DNA of 59,540 nt, taken from the NCBI RefSeq assembly GCF_000621505.1, contig NZ_KK211297.1:1-59540 (forward strand), in the 5' to 3' direction. A program made the translations under genes and the position numbers. Within the stretch, counting starts at the first letter, position 1; each line of letters starts with the position of its first letter. Below, piece after piece: positions 1 to 8,530 of this stretch. The notes under the pieces were generated by a model. The model saw only the letters and a list, made by a program, of their open reading frames with translations. It was not told the origin of the DNA and searched no databases. The DNA is from Ruminiclostridium cellobioparum DSM 1351 = ATCC 15832. GTDB lineage: Bacteria > Bacillota > Clostridia > Acetivibrionales > DSM-1351.

Positions 1-1
1 C

Positions 2-124
2 GAAGCTGGTAAAACAAGGAGCTCAAAGCACCGTTTTGCAAGAGCCACTTTCGCTGCTGCTAATATACATCTGGATGCTTGGATCAAACACAAATCCTTT
101 AGTATTCTGAGTCTATTGCAATAG
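2..124 (+). CDS. Unidentified C-terminal gene fragment cut by window edge
   Basis: An open frame enters from the left edge and gives 40 residues before a TAG stop. It is rich in Ala, Lys, Arg and His, and I recognise no motif. It could be the tail of a real gene, a transposase remnant or a chance frame; nothing in the window decides this. Confidence 0.25.
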   Translation, partial: EAGKTRSSKHRFARATFAAANIHLDAWIKHKSFSILSLLQ

Positions 125-379
125 TACAAGAACTTTTCAAACAGCATTTAAAAATCTTTGAATTTCAAAGGTTTATTTGCTGTCCCAAAAAATCTGGGCT
201 CAAAATTACACAACTATTAATTTCTCAAGGTACAATGCTTTTTCTACAAATAGCTCCATTTCACAAAGAAAATGGAGTGAAGTATTGGTTTTTCTCGAAA
301 TTACCAATTACTTTTCGAGAGTATTCATTTAAGTTATTTATGCCTGACAATCTGATTTGACTCGTTGTGCTAATTGAAA
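125..379. other. Intergenic stretch with two inverted repeats
   Basis: No gene is seen here. Two perfect 8-bp inverted repeats are present: CTCCATTT/AAATGGAG (254-261 with 270-277) and TCTCGAAA/TTTCGAGA (293-300 with 313-320). Neither is followed directly by a convincing U-tract, so they are noted as possible transcript-end structures downstream of the gene at 380-865 rather than called as terminators. Confidence 0.35.
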
Positions 380-865
380 TCATACACTCTTCATTAATTC
401 AATCTGAATTTTTCTTTCTTTTCTTACTTCCTCTAAATTTTTAGGATACATTAAATTTATCAAGGTTATTGCATAATCTGAGGCTATTAATGCATGTCTC
501 TTTACATGAGGAGTAGCAGCAACCTGTCCCATAACTCTTAAAACCTTTACTTTTATAGGATCTTTTTCCTCCCGGGCTAATCTGTGTATCTTAAAAGCCA
601 CATTTCTTGCCTCCTGGAACCTGGCTTTTCCCTCCTGCCATTTCCTGCTGATATCAAAACATTCATTTATCTCATCACAGGGCTGCATATTGGTTAAATC
701 TAAAATATGCTGCGCCAACAGCAGACTATAACATGAAATAGCCTTATGACTATGGCTTTTACTGTCAAATGCGGCAATAAGCTCGTCTTTTAACTCAGGA
801 ATATCATCAATTTTTCTTATTATTCCCACATCTCCCATATAACTGTCCTTCTTTCCGCCTCTCAT
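380..865 (-). CDS. Putative immunity protein, Imm-5-like
   Basis: A 161-residue soluble, mostly helical protein. The second half carries the pattern I associate with the Imm-5-like putative immunity proteins: a run of small and basic residues, then GQVAATPHVKRHALIASDYA, with an earlier AFDSKSHSHKAISCY segment matching the family's usual opening. Family members are predicted to neutralise polymorphic toxins, but their biochemistry is little known. The start is supported by AGAGGTG upstream of ATG. The gene begins 12 bp after the MerR regulator stop, so the two form an operon. No toxin gene is visible nearby, so the immunity role is inferred from family name only. Confidence 0.6.
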   Translation of the reverse strand: MRGGKKDSYMGDVGIIRKIDDIPELKDELIAAFDSKSHSHKAISCYSLLLAQHILDLTNMQPCDEINECFDISRKWQEGKARFQEARNVAFKIHRLAREEKDPIKVKVLRVMGQVAATPHVKRHALIASDYAITLINLMYPKNLEEVRKERKIQIELMKSV

Positions 866-877
866 GCTTACACCTCT

Positions 878-1612
878 TTAAATCTCCATTTTTTTATTTA
901 TCAACCCACCTATATAATCAATCAATTCCTTTACATCACACTCAGCCTCAGCCAGGGAAGACAACAGCCATTCATCCGAATCCTCCGTTTCTCCGGATAA
1001 GAACCTGTTATTTCCCTCACTTCCGGGTTTCAGTTTTTTTAGCATTCTGCATATGCACTGTGTGCTGTAGTTTTCCTGTCTCAACACCTTAATGACTCCA
1101 AGCAGCTTTATTTCATTCTCTCCATAAACGCGATAGCCATTTTTACTTCTCGGCACATCAAGAAGCCCGTTTCTCTCCCAGTATATAATGACATTTATTG
1201 AAACCCCCAGCAGTTTTGCGGCCCCATTCCTGTTTAGTAAAGTATCCTTTTCTTCCTGTGAACCACTTTTCAAAATTTTCCGTATTATTTTCATTACCCT
1301 GAGTTCATTATTCTTTTCATTTTGTATATGTGCCAAATACTCTCTGCTCACCTCCAAAGCCTTTTTTAAATTCCCCCGGGCAGCACTTCTTATAATATTT
1401 TGGACTTCAAACTTCATATAGCATTTGATAAGTTGGCTTCTCAATGCCAGCCTTACCAGCTTAATCTGCTCCAGATGGGTTTCGTTATAAACCCTGTAGC
1501 CATTTTTACTTCTTTCAACAGGAGCCAGGTAGCCCCATTTCTCGTACAGCATAACAGTGTTTGGATGTATCCCCATTATTCCGGCAATTTCAGAAGTACT
1601 ATAGGTTCTCAT
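878..1612 (-). CDS. MerR-family regulator with two tandem MerR HTH domains
   Basis: A 244-residue transcription regulator with two MerR-type winged-helix DNA-binding domains in one chain. The first is at about residues 1-70 (YSTSEIAGIMGIHPNTVMLYEKWGYL, then GYRVY). The second is at about 125-195 (NRNGAAKLLGVSINVIIYWERNGLL, again followed by KNGYRVY). A helical linker separates them and a short tail follows. Normal MerR proteins have one HTH and dimerise, so this one could bind as a pseudo-dimer. It heads an operon with the Imm-5-like gene. An inverted repeat overlapping the presumed -10 (1653-1669) suggests autoregulation. No ligand domain is recognisable. Confidence 0.85.
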   Translation of the reverse strand: MRTYSTSEIAGIMGIHPNTVMLYEKWGYLAPVERSKNGYRVYNETHLEQIKLVRLALRSQLIKCYMKFEVQNIIRSAARGNLKKALEVSREYLAHIQNEKNNELRVMKIIRKILKSGSQEEKDTLLNRNGAAKLLGVSINVIIYWERNGLLDVPRSKNGYRVYGENEIKLLGVIKVLRQENYSTQCICRMLKKLKPGSEGNNRFLSGETEDSDEWLLSSLAEAECDVKELIDYIGGLINKKMEI

Positions 1613-1650
1613 TGTACACCGCCTCTTTGGTTACCTTGATTTCATATCTC

Positions 1651-1669
1651 ATTATAGCATGCGGCTATA
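1651..1669 (-). promoter_or_regulatory. Presumed merR-type promoter -10 and operator
   Basis: On the minus strand a TATAAT (1651-1656) lies about 40 bases before the regulator's start codon. It is overlapped by a perfect inverted repeat, TATAGC-N5-GCTATA (1653-1669). No good -35 is visible, as expected for promoters that rely on MerR-type DNA distortion or activation. Assignment as an autoregulatory operator is an inference. Confidence 0.45.
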
Positions 1670-1690
1670 ACCCTGGTACGATAGTGGAGG

Positions 1691-1738
1691 GTTTTAAAAA
1701 TAAAATGCCTTTACAGAGATTACATCTCCATAAAGGCA
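1691..1738 (-). terminator. Rho-independent terminator after metE
   Basis: Minus-strand hairpin with TGCCTTTA/TAAAGGCA arms (1706-1738) plus inner pairing, followed by a T-rich tract (1691-1705). It sits just after the metE stop codon. Confidence 0.8.
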
Positions 1739-1753
1739 CCTTTATACTGCTGT

Positions 1754-4024
1754 CTATAACTGATTTCTTACTATTTCAGCCGCTTTTACCAGATTTCTAA
1801 GACTTGCTTCGGTCTCAGGCATACCCCTTGTTTTCAAACCGCAATCCGGATTCACCCACAGCTTGTTCCTGTCAATCTTCTCAAGCATCTTATGCAGGGC
1901 CTGAACGATTTCCTCCGCCGCCGGTATCCTTGGGGAGTGGATGTCATATACTCCCGGTCCGACTTCGGTTTCAAAATTATTTGCTTTCAGAGCATCAATA
2001 ATGGTAAGTCTGGAACGGGATGCTTCAAAAGAAATAACATCTGCATCCATATTATCGATATCTTTTACAATCTCTTCAAACTCACTGTAGCACATATGTG
2101 TATGAATCTGCGTTTCGGGCTTCACCTTACTGTGGCAGAGACGGAATGCCGGAATAGCCCAGTCCAGATATTCGCTGTACCATTCTTCTCTTCTTATGGG
2201 TAGCTTTTCCTTAAGAGCGGCTTCATCTATCTGGATAATTCTGATTCCGGCCTTTTCCAGGTCGCATACCTCCTCACGGATGGCTATACCTATCTGATAT
2301 GCCATCTCCTTAAGGCTCACGTCTTCTCTTGGAAATGACCAGTTCAATATGGTGACGGGACCTGTCAGCATTCCCTTGACCGGTTTGCCGGTCAGACCCT
2401 GGGCATACCTTGAATATTTAACGGTAATAGGTCTGATACGCCTAACATCGCCAAAGATAATGGGCGGTTTTACGCATCTTGTACCATAAGACTGAACCCA
2501 TGCTTTCTGTGTGAATACATAACCTGCAAGATTTTCTCCGAAGAATTCCACCATGTCATTGCGTTCAAATTCTCCATGCACAAGCACATCCAACCCTAAA
2601 TCTTCCTGTTTTTTTATACAGCCCTCTATGAACGCAAATACCTGTCTGTCATATTCTACCTGATCTATATCACCTTTCCTGAAGCAACTCCTGTTCTTTT
2701 TTACCTCCTGAGTCTGGGGAAATGAGCCGATAGTGGTTGTAGGCAGCAGCGGAAGTTTAAATTCTGTCTTCTGAAGCTGTTCCCGCTCCTTTCTATCAAC
2801 CTTCCTTCTGAAATCTTCTTCCGAAAGGGCTGAAACGTCTGCCTGCACTTTTTTATCCGCATAAAGCCTGTCTGCCTCAAATACTTTTCTGTTATTGCGG
2901 TATTGGTCAAGAGCATCAAAATCATCTCTTTCAGCCAGTATGGACAGTTCATGGAGTTCTCCGAGCTTTTCCTTTGCAAAGGAAAAGTGTTCCCTGACAC
3001 CGCTCTCAAGTTTTGTTTCATTTTCCAGGGTATACGGAACATGGAGCAAGGAGCAGGATGTGGATACAACAACATGTTTCGCATATTTTCCGATTTCTGA
3101 AAGCAGCCCGATTGTTTTTTTATAGTCACATTTCCAGATGTTTTTTCCATTGACGACGCCGGCAAATAAAATTTTACTTTCCGGAAATCCGTTTGTTTTT
3201 ACCAGCTCAAGAGTCTTCTTTCCTTCCAGAAAATCCAGGCCTATTCCATCAAAATCCAGAGCTGCAATCTCATTGTAGCAATCTCTTACATCTCCGAAAT
3301 AGGTTTGAAGCAATACCTTTGTTTTCTTTTTTTCTTTTAATATTTCGGTATATAATTTTACGAATCTTGCGGTATCTTCCCTTGAAAGGTCTGTTACCAG
3401 GGCGGGTTCATCAAACTGAAGCCATTCGGCACCAAGTTTGTCAAACCTCTCAAGAATATCCCTGTATGCCTGAATCATATCCTCCATAAAATCATCAGCG
3501 TGCTTTCCACCATTATATTTCGCCAGTTTTAAAAAGGTAAAAGCCCCTATAATAACCGGTTTTGTTTCAATTCCCATGGCTTTTGCTTCTGCGTATTCAT
3601 CAAAGGGCTTGTTCCCCGAAAGTTTAATATCCGTATCATCATAAAGCTCCGGTACCATATAGTGATAATTGGTATTGAACCACTTTTTCATTGCAAAAGC
3701 CTTCACATCGCCCTGTACTCCCTGAAAACCTCTTGCCATGGAAAAATAGGTTCCATGCCCGCTCAATTTCAAATTCCTGTATGCCTGAGGAACCGCATTC
3801 AATAAAACCGTCGCATCCAGCATACCATCATAAAAGGAAAAATCATTGGAGGGTATATAATCTATCCCTGCATTCTTCTGTAACTGCCAGTGTTCGCTTC
3901 TTAATTCCGTTCCTGCCTCATTCAAATTTTCTTCCGTTATCTCTCCGTTAAAATACTTCTCCGATGCAAATTTTAATTCTCTTAACTTTCCCACCCTCGG
4001 AAAACCGATTATCGCACTTTTCAT
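1754..4024 (-). CDS. metE: Cobalamin-independent methionine synthase MetE
   Basis: A 756-residue 5-methyltetrahydropteroyltriglutamate-homocysteine methyltransferase. It transfers a methyl group from polyglutamylated methyl-folate to homocysteine, the last step of methionine synthesis, and acts in the cytoplasm. Length is normal for the two-barrel MetE family. The N-terminal half opens with IGFPRVGKLRELK. The C-terminal half has TTTIGSFPQT, the barrel motif MLTGPVTILNWSF, IQIDEAAL, HTHMCYSEF with the zinc-binding His and Cys, and NPDCGLKTR with the last zinc Cys. The start has a GGAGG site 8-9 bases upstream. Transcription appears separate from the upstream lysR operon because a terminator lies between them; an inverted repeat at 4044-4078 lies in the leader. 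Confidence 0.97.
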   Translation of the reverse strand: MKSAIIGFPRVGKLRELKFASEKYFNGEITEENLNEAGTELRSEHWQLQKNAGIDYIPSNDFSFYDGMLDATVLLNAVPQAYRNLKLSGHGTYFSMARGFQGVQGDVKAFAMKKWFNTNYHYMVPELYDDTDIKLSGNKPFDEYAEAKAMGIETKPVIIGAFTFLKLAKYNGGKHADDFMEDMIQAYRDILERFDKLGAEWLQFDEPALVTDLSREDTARFVKLYTEILKEKKKTKVLLQTYFGDVRDCYNEIAALDFDGIGLDFLEGKKTLELVKTNGFPESKILFAGVVNGKNIWKCDYKKTIGLLSEIGKYAKHVVVSTSCSLLHVPYTLENETKLESGVREHFSFAKEKLGELHELSILAERDDFDALDQYRNNRKVFEADRLYADKKVQADVSALSEEDFRRKVDRKEREQLQKTEFKLPLLPTTTIGSFPQTQEVKKNRSCFRKGDIDQVEYDRQVFAFIEGCIKKQEDLGLDVLVHGEFERNDMVEFFGENLAGYVFTQKAWVQSYGTRCVKPPIIFGDVRRIRPITVKYSRYAQGLTGKPVKGMLTGPVTILNWSFPREDVSLKEMAYQIGIAIREEVCDLEKAGIRIIQIDEAALKEKLPIRREEWYSEYLDWAIPAFRLCHSKVKPETQIHTHMCYSEFEEIVKDIDNMDADVISFEASRSRLTIIDALKANNFETEVGPGVYDIHSPRIPAAEEIVQALHKMLEKIDRNKLWVNPDCGLKTRGMPETEASLRNLVKAAEIVRNQL

Positions 4025-4043
4025 TCCCTACCTCCGTTATATC

Positions 4044-4078
4044 ATACTATTCATATCGATTCTATTTTATAATAGTAT
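4044..4078 (-). promoter_or_regulatory. Inverted repeat in metE leader, possible LysR-type site
   Basis: ATACTAT (4044-4050) and ATAGTAT (4072-4078) are perfect reverse complements 21 bases apart, in the roughly 80-base stretch between the upstream terminator and metE. A T-rich -10-like TATACT also lies here. No T-box or SAM riboswitch core is seen in this short leader. Control by the neighbouring LysR protein is inferred. Confidence 0.35.
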
Positions 4079-4104
4079 AGAGCAGTTTAACCGTATTGAA
4101 TAAT

Positions 4105-4151
4105 ACAAAAAAATGCGTGTTTGATATAGCTTTAAGCTATTTCAAGCACGC
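4105..4151 (-). terminator. Terminator after lysR gene
   Basis: Minus-strand hairpin GCGTGCTTGAAATAGC paired with GCTATATCAAACACGC (4115-4151, one or two mismatches), followed by ATTTTTTTGT (4105-4114). It ends the DUF512-LysR transcript before metE. Confidence 0.85.
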
Positions 4152-4220
4152 ACTCATATTGATTCTGATTAAATCTACCTGTAAAGCAATACAAAATTTC
4201 AATCAGCACAACAGGTTAAT

Positions 4221-5129
4221 TCAAATATATTCGGATATATGCATTTTTAACGCTTCCATATATGCCTTTCCATACCTGCTCAGAGTCACATTCTTTTGCT
4301 TTATTGTCCCCACACGCATATATTCATTTACCTTAAGCCGTTTTGCGATGATATTCTCCCCGTTCAGTTCCCTGCTTATTACCCCGGTACTGACGGTATA
4401 CCCGTTCAAGCCTATTACCAGATTGAATAATGTGGCCCTGTCTCTTACCTTGATATTTTTTTTCCGGTCAAGAGTACTGAGGATCTCCTCCGAAAAATAA
4501 AATGCGTTATAATCCCCCTGTTCAAAAGAAAGATAAGGATACTCCTCAAGCTCATCCAGGGTTATTTCATCCTTTCCTGAAAGCGGATGCTTTGAACTGA
4601 TAAAAACATGGGGATTTGCCACAAAAAGTTCTTCGAATTCCAGGCTGTTCTGCTTAATAAGCTTCATGATGACTTCCTTGTTTTTGGAGGAAGTATAAAG
4701 AATTCCTATCTCACTTTTTAGTCTGCTCACATCCTCTATTATTTCATAGGTCTGGGTTTCCCTGAGTGTAAAATCATACTGGCTTCCGCCGAATTCACGG
4801 ATCACGTCGACAAAAGCATTTACTGCAAAGGAATAATGTTGGGTTGAAACAGAAAATCTCGGACTTTGTTTCTTGGCATTCAGAAACCTTTCTTCCAGCA
4901 GATTTGCCTGTTCAAGGACCTGTCTTGCATACGCAAGGAATTCATCACCTGCATTTGACACTACAATCCCTTTATTTGTCCGGCTGAAGATGGTAATCTG
5001 CATTTCATTTTCCAGTTCTTTTATGGCATTGGTAAGGCTGGGCTGGGAGATAAACAATTCTTTTGCGGCATCACTGATTGAACCCTTATCCGCAACAGTC
5101 ACTATATATTTCAACTGCTGTAAAGTCAT
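4221..5129 (-). CDS. LysR-family transcriptional regulator (CysB/MetR-like candidate)
   Basis: A 302-residue regulator. The N-terminal winged HTH (about residues 1-60) includes LQQLKYIVTVADKGSISDAA and SQPSLTNAIKELE, and a LysR substrate-binding fold fills the rest. Known family members are tetramers that bind small effectors and usually control adjacent genes. Its position directly upstream of metE suggests control of methionine or sulfur metabolism, but the effector cannot be read from sequence. Its ATG lies 3 bases after the stop of the DUF512 gene, so the two are co-transcribed. A strong terminator separates it from metE. Confidence 0.85.
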   Translation of the reverse strand: MTLQQLKYIVTVADKGSISDAAKELFISQPSLTNAIKELENEMQITIFSRTNKGIVVSNAGDEFLAYARQVLEQANLLEERFLNAKKQSPRFSVSTQHYSFAVNAFVDVIREFGGSQYDFTLRETQTYEIIEDVSRLKSEIGILYTSSKNKEVIMKLIKQNSLEFEELFVANPHVFISSKHPLSGKDEITLDELEEYPYLSFEQGDYNAFYFSEEILSTLDRKKNIKVRDRATLFNLVIGLNGYTVSTGVISRELNGENIIAKRLKVNEYMRVGTIKQKNVTLSRYGKAYMEALKMHISEYI

Positions 5130-5132
5130 TAT

Positions 5133-6563
5133 CTATTCAGCTCCTTTTTGTTTATACGCTTGTATATAAGCAAAATTTTCGTTGTTCCTATCCACTGAAT
5201 AATCATCACAAATGACTGCATCGATAAAGTCCTTGCCGCTTGACTCCACCGCAACCACTTTCATTCCAAGCTCCTTCTCCACATCACTTACTGTAACATC
5301 ATCCAAAAATACCTTTTCTCCCGTCCTCAGCATATTGGACGGTATATGGAGCACATCTCCAAGGTCTTCACCGTTGTGTCTTCTCTCCTGGAGCTGTTTT
5401 ATCAGATCCTGGCCGGTAATAAGCCCCGATACTGTTATTGTCTCACCGAAAAAGATGTTCCGGATGCAGCACACATTTATTGTTATTCCCGGGAATACCT
5501 CCATAATCCGAGCCGCAAAACTTTTTAGAGTGGGATAAGTCAGCTTGCCGGTGGCCATTGTCAGTGTCCTGGACACGATATTTTTAAGCTTTTTGCGCTT
5601 TATGTCTTTTTTAATCTTCTCCAATGCCTCATTAAATTCATCTATAAAAAGCCGCATCATGCCGACACCATTTTCAAGCTGGATATAGCCATCATACCGC
5701 TCTTCTTCTGGGAAATCCCTTTCTGCATTGATATACCATTCGTCACTGGCATGAATGAAATGGAGGCCGTACTTTTCATAAAATCCGCGCTGCCTGCTTT
5801 CAATCATATCGATAATGGCTCCGGCTTCCTGCCTGCTGTATAATTCAAGCGGCTGCAAACCTTCCCTGTATTTCGTAATTCCGGCCGGGACCACCGAAAC
5901 ACTCCGCATGAAAGGAAGATATTTTGAGAGATCCTCTATTGACCTTTCCAGCTCAACACCATCGTTAATATTTTTACATAATACAATCTGCCCGTTCATT
6001 TCAATCCGGCCTGCATACAGCTCGTCCAGATACTTTAGCTTGTCCCCGGCAAATCTGTTATGGAGCATTTTGCTCCGGAGTTCCGGATTTGTTGTCTGCA
6101 CCGATATGTTAATAGGAGCAAGATGCAGGCGTATAATTCTGTCCACATCCTTTTGCTTCATGTTGGTCAGGGTTATATAGTTTCCTTGCAAAAAAGACAG
6201 CCTGGAATCGTCATCCTTGAAATACAGCGTTTCTCTCATGCCGGGCGGCATCTGGTCAATAAAGCAAAACATGCATTTATTGCTGCAGGAACGGTAATCA
6301 CTCATCAGACTGTTATCAAACTCGATTCCCAGATCGTCATCGTAATCCTTCTCAATCTCCAGCAGCCATTCTTCCCCATCCTGCTTTTTTATCAATACTT
6401 CGATAAATTCGTCCTTGATCAAATACCTGTAATCAAATACATCCTCTATCTCTTCATTGTTAACTGCCAATAGGAGATCTCCTGCTTCAATTTCCATTTC
6501 TTCTGCAATAGAATCCGGATACACCTCTTTAATCAGATGACCTTGATTCTTTTTTTTGTTCAA
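5133..6563 (-). CDS. DUF512 protein: PDZ plus radical SAM-type Fe-S domain
   Basis: About 476 residues. An N-terminal PDZ-like domain (KEVYPDSIAEEMEIEAGDLLL) is followed by a radical-SAM-type cysteine motif, CSNKCMFCFIDQMP, and by the conserved C-terminal DUF512 region. The family is widespread in Clostridia and cyanobacteria and its substrate is unknown. An ATG at 6593 would add ten residues, but it falls where transcription should start from the promoter at 6598-6626 and has no spaced ribosome site. A TTG at 6563 follows AAGAAAGG at good spacing and gives an N-terminus that leads straight into the PDZ domain, so I prefer it. Co-transcribed with the LysR gene. Confidence 0.85.
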   Translation of the reverse strand: MNKKKNQGHLIKEVYPDSIAEEMEIEAGDLLLAVNNEEIEDVFDYRYLIKDEFIEVLIKKQDGEEWLLEIEKDYDDDLGIEFDNSLMSDYRSCSNKCMFCFIDQMPPGMRETLYFKDDDSRLSFLQGNYITLTNMKQKDVDRIIRLHLAPINISVQTTNPELRSKMLHNRFAGDKLKYLDELYAGRIEMNGQIVLCKNINDGVELERSIEDLSKYLPFMRSVSVVPAGITKYREGLQPLELYSRQEAGAIIDMIESRQRGFYEKYGLHFIHASDEWYINAERDFPEEERYDGYIQLENGVGMMRLFIDEFNEALEKIKKDIKRKKLKNIVSRTLTMATGKLTYPTLKSFAARIMEVFPGITINVCCIRNIFFGETITVSGLITGQDLIKQLQERRHNGEDLGDVLHIPSNMLRTGEKVFLDDVTVSDVEKELGMKVVAVESSGKDFIDAVICDDYSVDRNNENFAYIQAYKQKGAE

Positions 6564-6597
6564 ATAGGATTTTCCTTTCTTAAATATTGTCATTCCT

Positions 6598-6626
6598 ATT
6601 GTACTCTTTTAAGAGGTTTTATACAA
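6598..6626 (-). promoter_or_regulatory. Sigma-A-like promoter for DUF512-lysR
   Basis: Minus-strand TTGTAT (6621-6626), 17-base spacer, TACAAT (6598-6603). The predicted transcription start, near 6591, falls at the upstream ATG and so argues for the TTG start at 6563. Confidence 0.7.
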
Positions 6627-6660
6627 GGAGGGCAGTGTCTCACACCGGTGCCGTTTGGCA

Positions 6661-6699
6661 TAAAAAAAGCACCAAAGCTTTTCACTGGCTTCAGGTGCT
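6661..6699 (-). terminator. Terminator after the OPT gene
   Basis: Minus-strand hairpin AGCACCTGAAGC / GCTTTGGTGCT (6669-6699) followed by TTTTTTTA. It closes the nine-gene operon that starts at 17066. Confidence 0.9.
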
Positions 6700-6710
6700 G
6701 TCTGATATTT

Positions 6711-8516
6711 CTACTTTACAATTTTCTCTCTCATACTGCTGTTAATAAAAATTGCCACCAGCAAGATAATTCCTGTAATACTGCCCGGTATCCCCAGGCT
6801 GAAATGCCCGGATAAATCCAACCGGTCTCCCACTGTGCTTCCGCCCAACGACACAACGGCAAATATGGCCGAAAGGATTCCCATAATTCCTTCTCCCACA
6901 ATCAAGCCTGATGAAAATAATACTCCCCTCTCCTTGAATTCCTCTTTCCTCCTGTCCAAAAATTTTGCCAGCAAGCCTCCTAAAAAAATACAGGAGCTCA
7001 TGCTGATGGGCAGGTACATTCCAACTGCAACAGGCAGAACAGGTACATTTAACAGTTCCATGACAATGGCAAATACCACTCCGATAAATATATATGTCCA
7101 GGGCAAATTATTATTTGCCGTACTCTCAACAATCATTTTCATCATGACAGCCTGAGGCGCGGAAAGGCTTTCAGAGCCGAATCCCCACGCTTTATCCATC
7201 AACATCAGGATACAGCTGATGGACAGGGAGGATATTACAACTCCTATAACCATGCCAAGCTCCTGCACCTTCCAGGGCCCTCCCAGCAAGGAACCTGTCT
7301 TCAATACCTGTGAGGTTTCTGCGGCCAGAGATGCTGCTACACAGACCACCGCACCCATTATAACCGCTAAAAAAAACATATCCTGTTCAATCTTTCCGGT
7401 CATCAGCAATACCATTGACGATACGGCCAGAGTAATCATGGCTATTCCGGAAACCGGATTGTTGCTGCTCCCCAGCATTCCGGCCATTCTCGCCGATACT
7501 ATGGAAAAAAAGAATCCAAATATTATAATTATCATTAGTCCGACAATTCCAAATATATAATAGCCAATAGCCATTGCGCCCAACATGGCAATTGCTGTTA
7601 TTGGGATCAGCCTGCTTTTCATAGTGCCTGTGTCTATCTTCTTTATGCTTTTCCCAAAATTCCTTATCATGCCGGGAAATATTTTTACAAGTCCGATAAT
7701 TCCTCCTGCTGCCACCGCCCCCGCACCAATATATTTAATATAGCTACTCCATATGGCCTCGGCCGTCAGTCCGGAAATTGGCAAGGTGGCGGGAAAGAAT
7801 ACATTATCTCCCCCAAAAGCTGTTATAATGGGGATCAATATTATCCAGCCAATAATTCCTCCCGTAAAAAAACAACTGGACACTCTATAACCTGAAATAT
7901 ATCCTACACCTATTAAAGCAGGCAAAATATTTATTCCGGCAGTAGCATTTTTCAGCCCGGAAAATGTGTGTTTTACGCTGTCCGGAAACACTTTTAATAT
8001 TTGTGATAAAAATGTAAAGCCTCCCGACACAAGGACTCCGTGAAGGATATATTTTGTTTGACTTTGTTTGTTCACACCTGACAATATGACTTTTGAACTG
8101 GCTATGCTTTCAGGGTAGATTAATTCTTCCTTTTCCTGGACAAGCAGCAATTTCTTCATGGGTTGGATGAAAAGTATTCCCAGTATTCCGCCAAATGTGG
8201 CTGCCAGGGATATGTACAATATGCTCGGAGCCGCAAGCACCCCTTCTCTCGCCCATATGTACAAAGCCGGAACAGTAAAAATAATTCCGGCCGCAACGGC
8301 TTCCCCGGCGGCTCCGACTGTGGTTGCAAGCATTGTATTTTTTAAGGATGAGCTTTTTAATATATACTTGAAAACTCCAACTGATATAACTGCTGCCGGA
8401 ATTGATGCCGAAATTGTAATTCCCGCCTTCAGTCCCACATATGCGTTGGCAGCTCCGAATAACACGGCAATACCGATTCCAACCAATATAGAAATTGCAT
8501 ATTCTCTTTTATTCAT
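6711..8516 (-). CDS. OPT-family oligopeptide transporter
   Basis: A 601-residue integral membrane protein with about 14-16 hydrophobic segments. The first reads ISILVGIGIAVLFGAANAYV followed by GLKAGITISASIPAAVIS, the typical opening of the prokaryotic OPT family. Known OPT/YSL members move small peptides, peptide conjugates or metal-ligand complexes, usually with protons. It is the last gene of a nine-gene operon, starts 14 bases after the GNAT gene and is followed by a strong terminator. Context suggests that it moves the product or a precursor of the neighbouring enzymes. Direction cannot be told from sequence; known members are mostly importers. Confidence 0.9.
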   Translation of the reverse strand: MNKREYAISILVGIGIAVLFGAANAYVGLKAGITISASIPAAVISVGVFKYILKSSSLKNTMLATTVGAAGEAVAAGIIFTVPALYIWAREGVLAAPSILYISLAATFGGILGILFIQPMKKLLLVQEKEELIYPESIASSKVILSGVNKQSQTKYILHGVLVSGGFTFLSQILKVFPDSVKHTFSGLKNATAGINILPALIGVGYISGYRVSSCFFTGGIIGWIILIPIITAFGGDNVFFPATLPISGLTAEAIWSSYIKYIGAGAVAAGGIIGLVKIFPGMIRNFGKSIKKIDTGTMKSRLIPITAIAMLGAMAIGYYIFGIVGLMIIIIFGFFFSIVSARMAGMLGSSNNPVSGIAMITLAVSSMVLLMTGKIEQDMFFLAVIMGAVVCVAASLAAETSQVLKTGSLLGGPWKVQELGMVIGVVISSLSISCILMLMDKAWGFGSESLSAPQAVMMKMIVESTANNNLPWTYIFIGVVFAIVMELLNVPVLPVAVGMYLPISMSSCIFLGGLLAKFLDRRKEEFKERGVLFSSGLIVGEGIMGILSAIFAVVSLGGSTVGDRLDLSGHFSLGIPGSITGIILLVAIFINSSMREKIVK

Positions 8517-8530
8517 AAGTACTCCCCTGT

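Noticed and set aside
1-124. Insertion-sequence end at the left edge
   Set aside because: The 40-residue tail shows no transposase motif, and no terminal inverted repeat or target duplication can be seen.
2701-3165. 154-codon minus frame inside metE
   Set aside because: Alternative frame of metE with no recognisable motif.
4025-4104. T-box or SAM riboswitch before metE
   Set aside because: Leader too short, and no T-box bulge sequence or SAM-riboswitch core seen.
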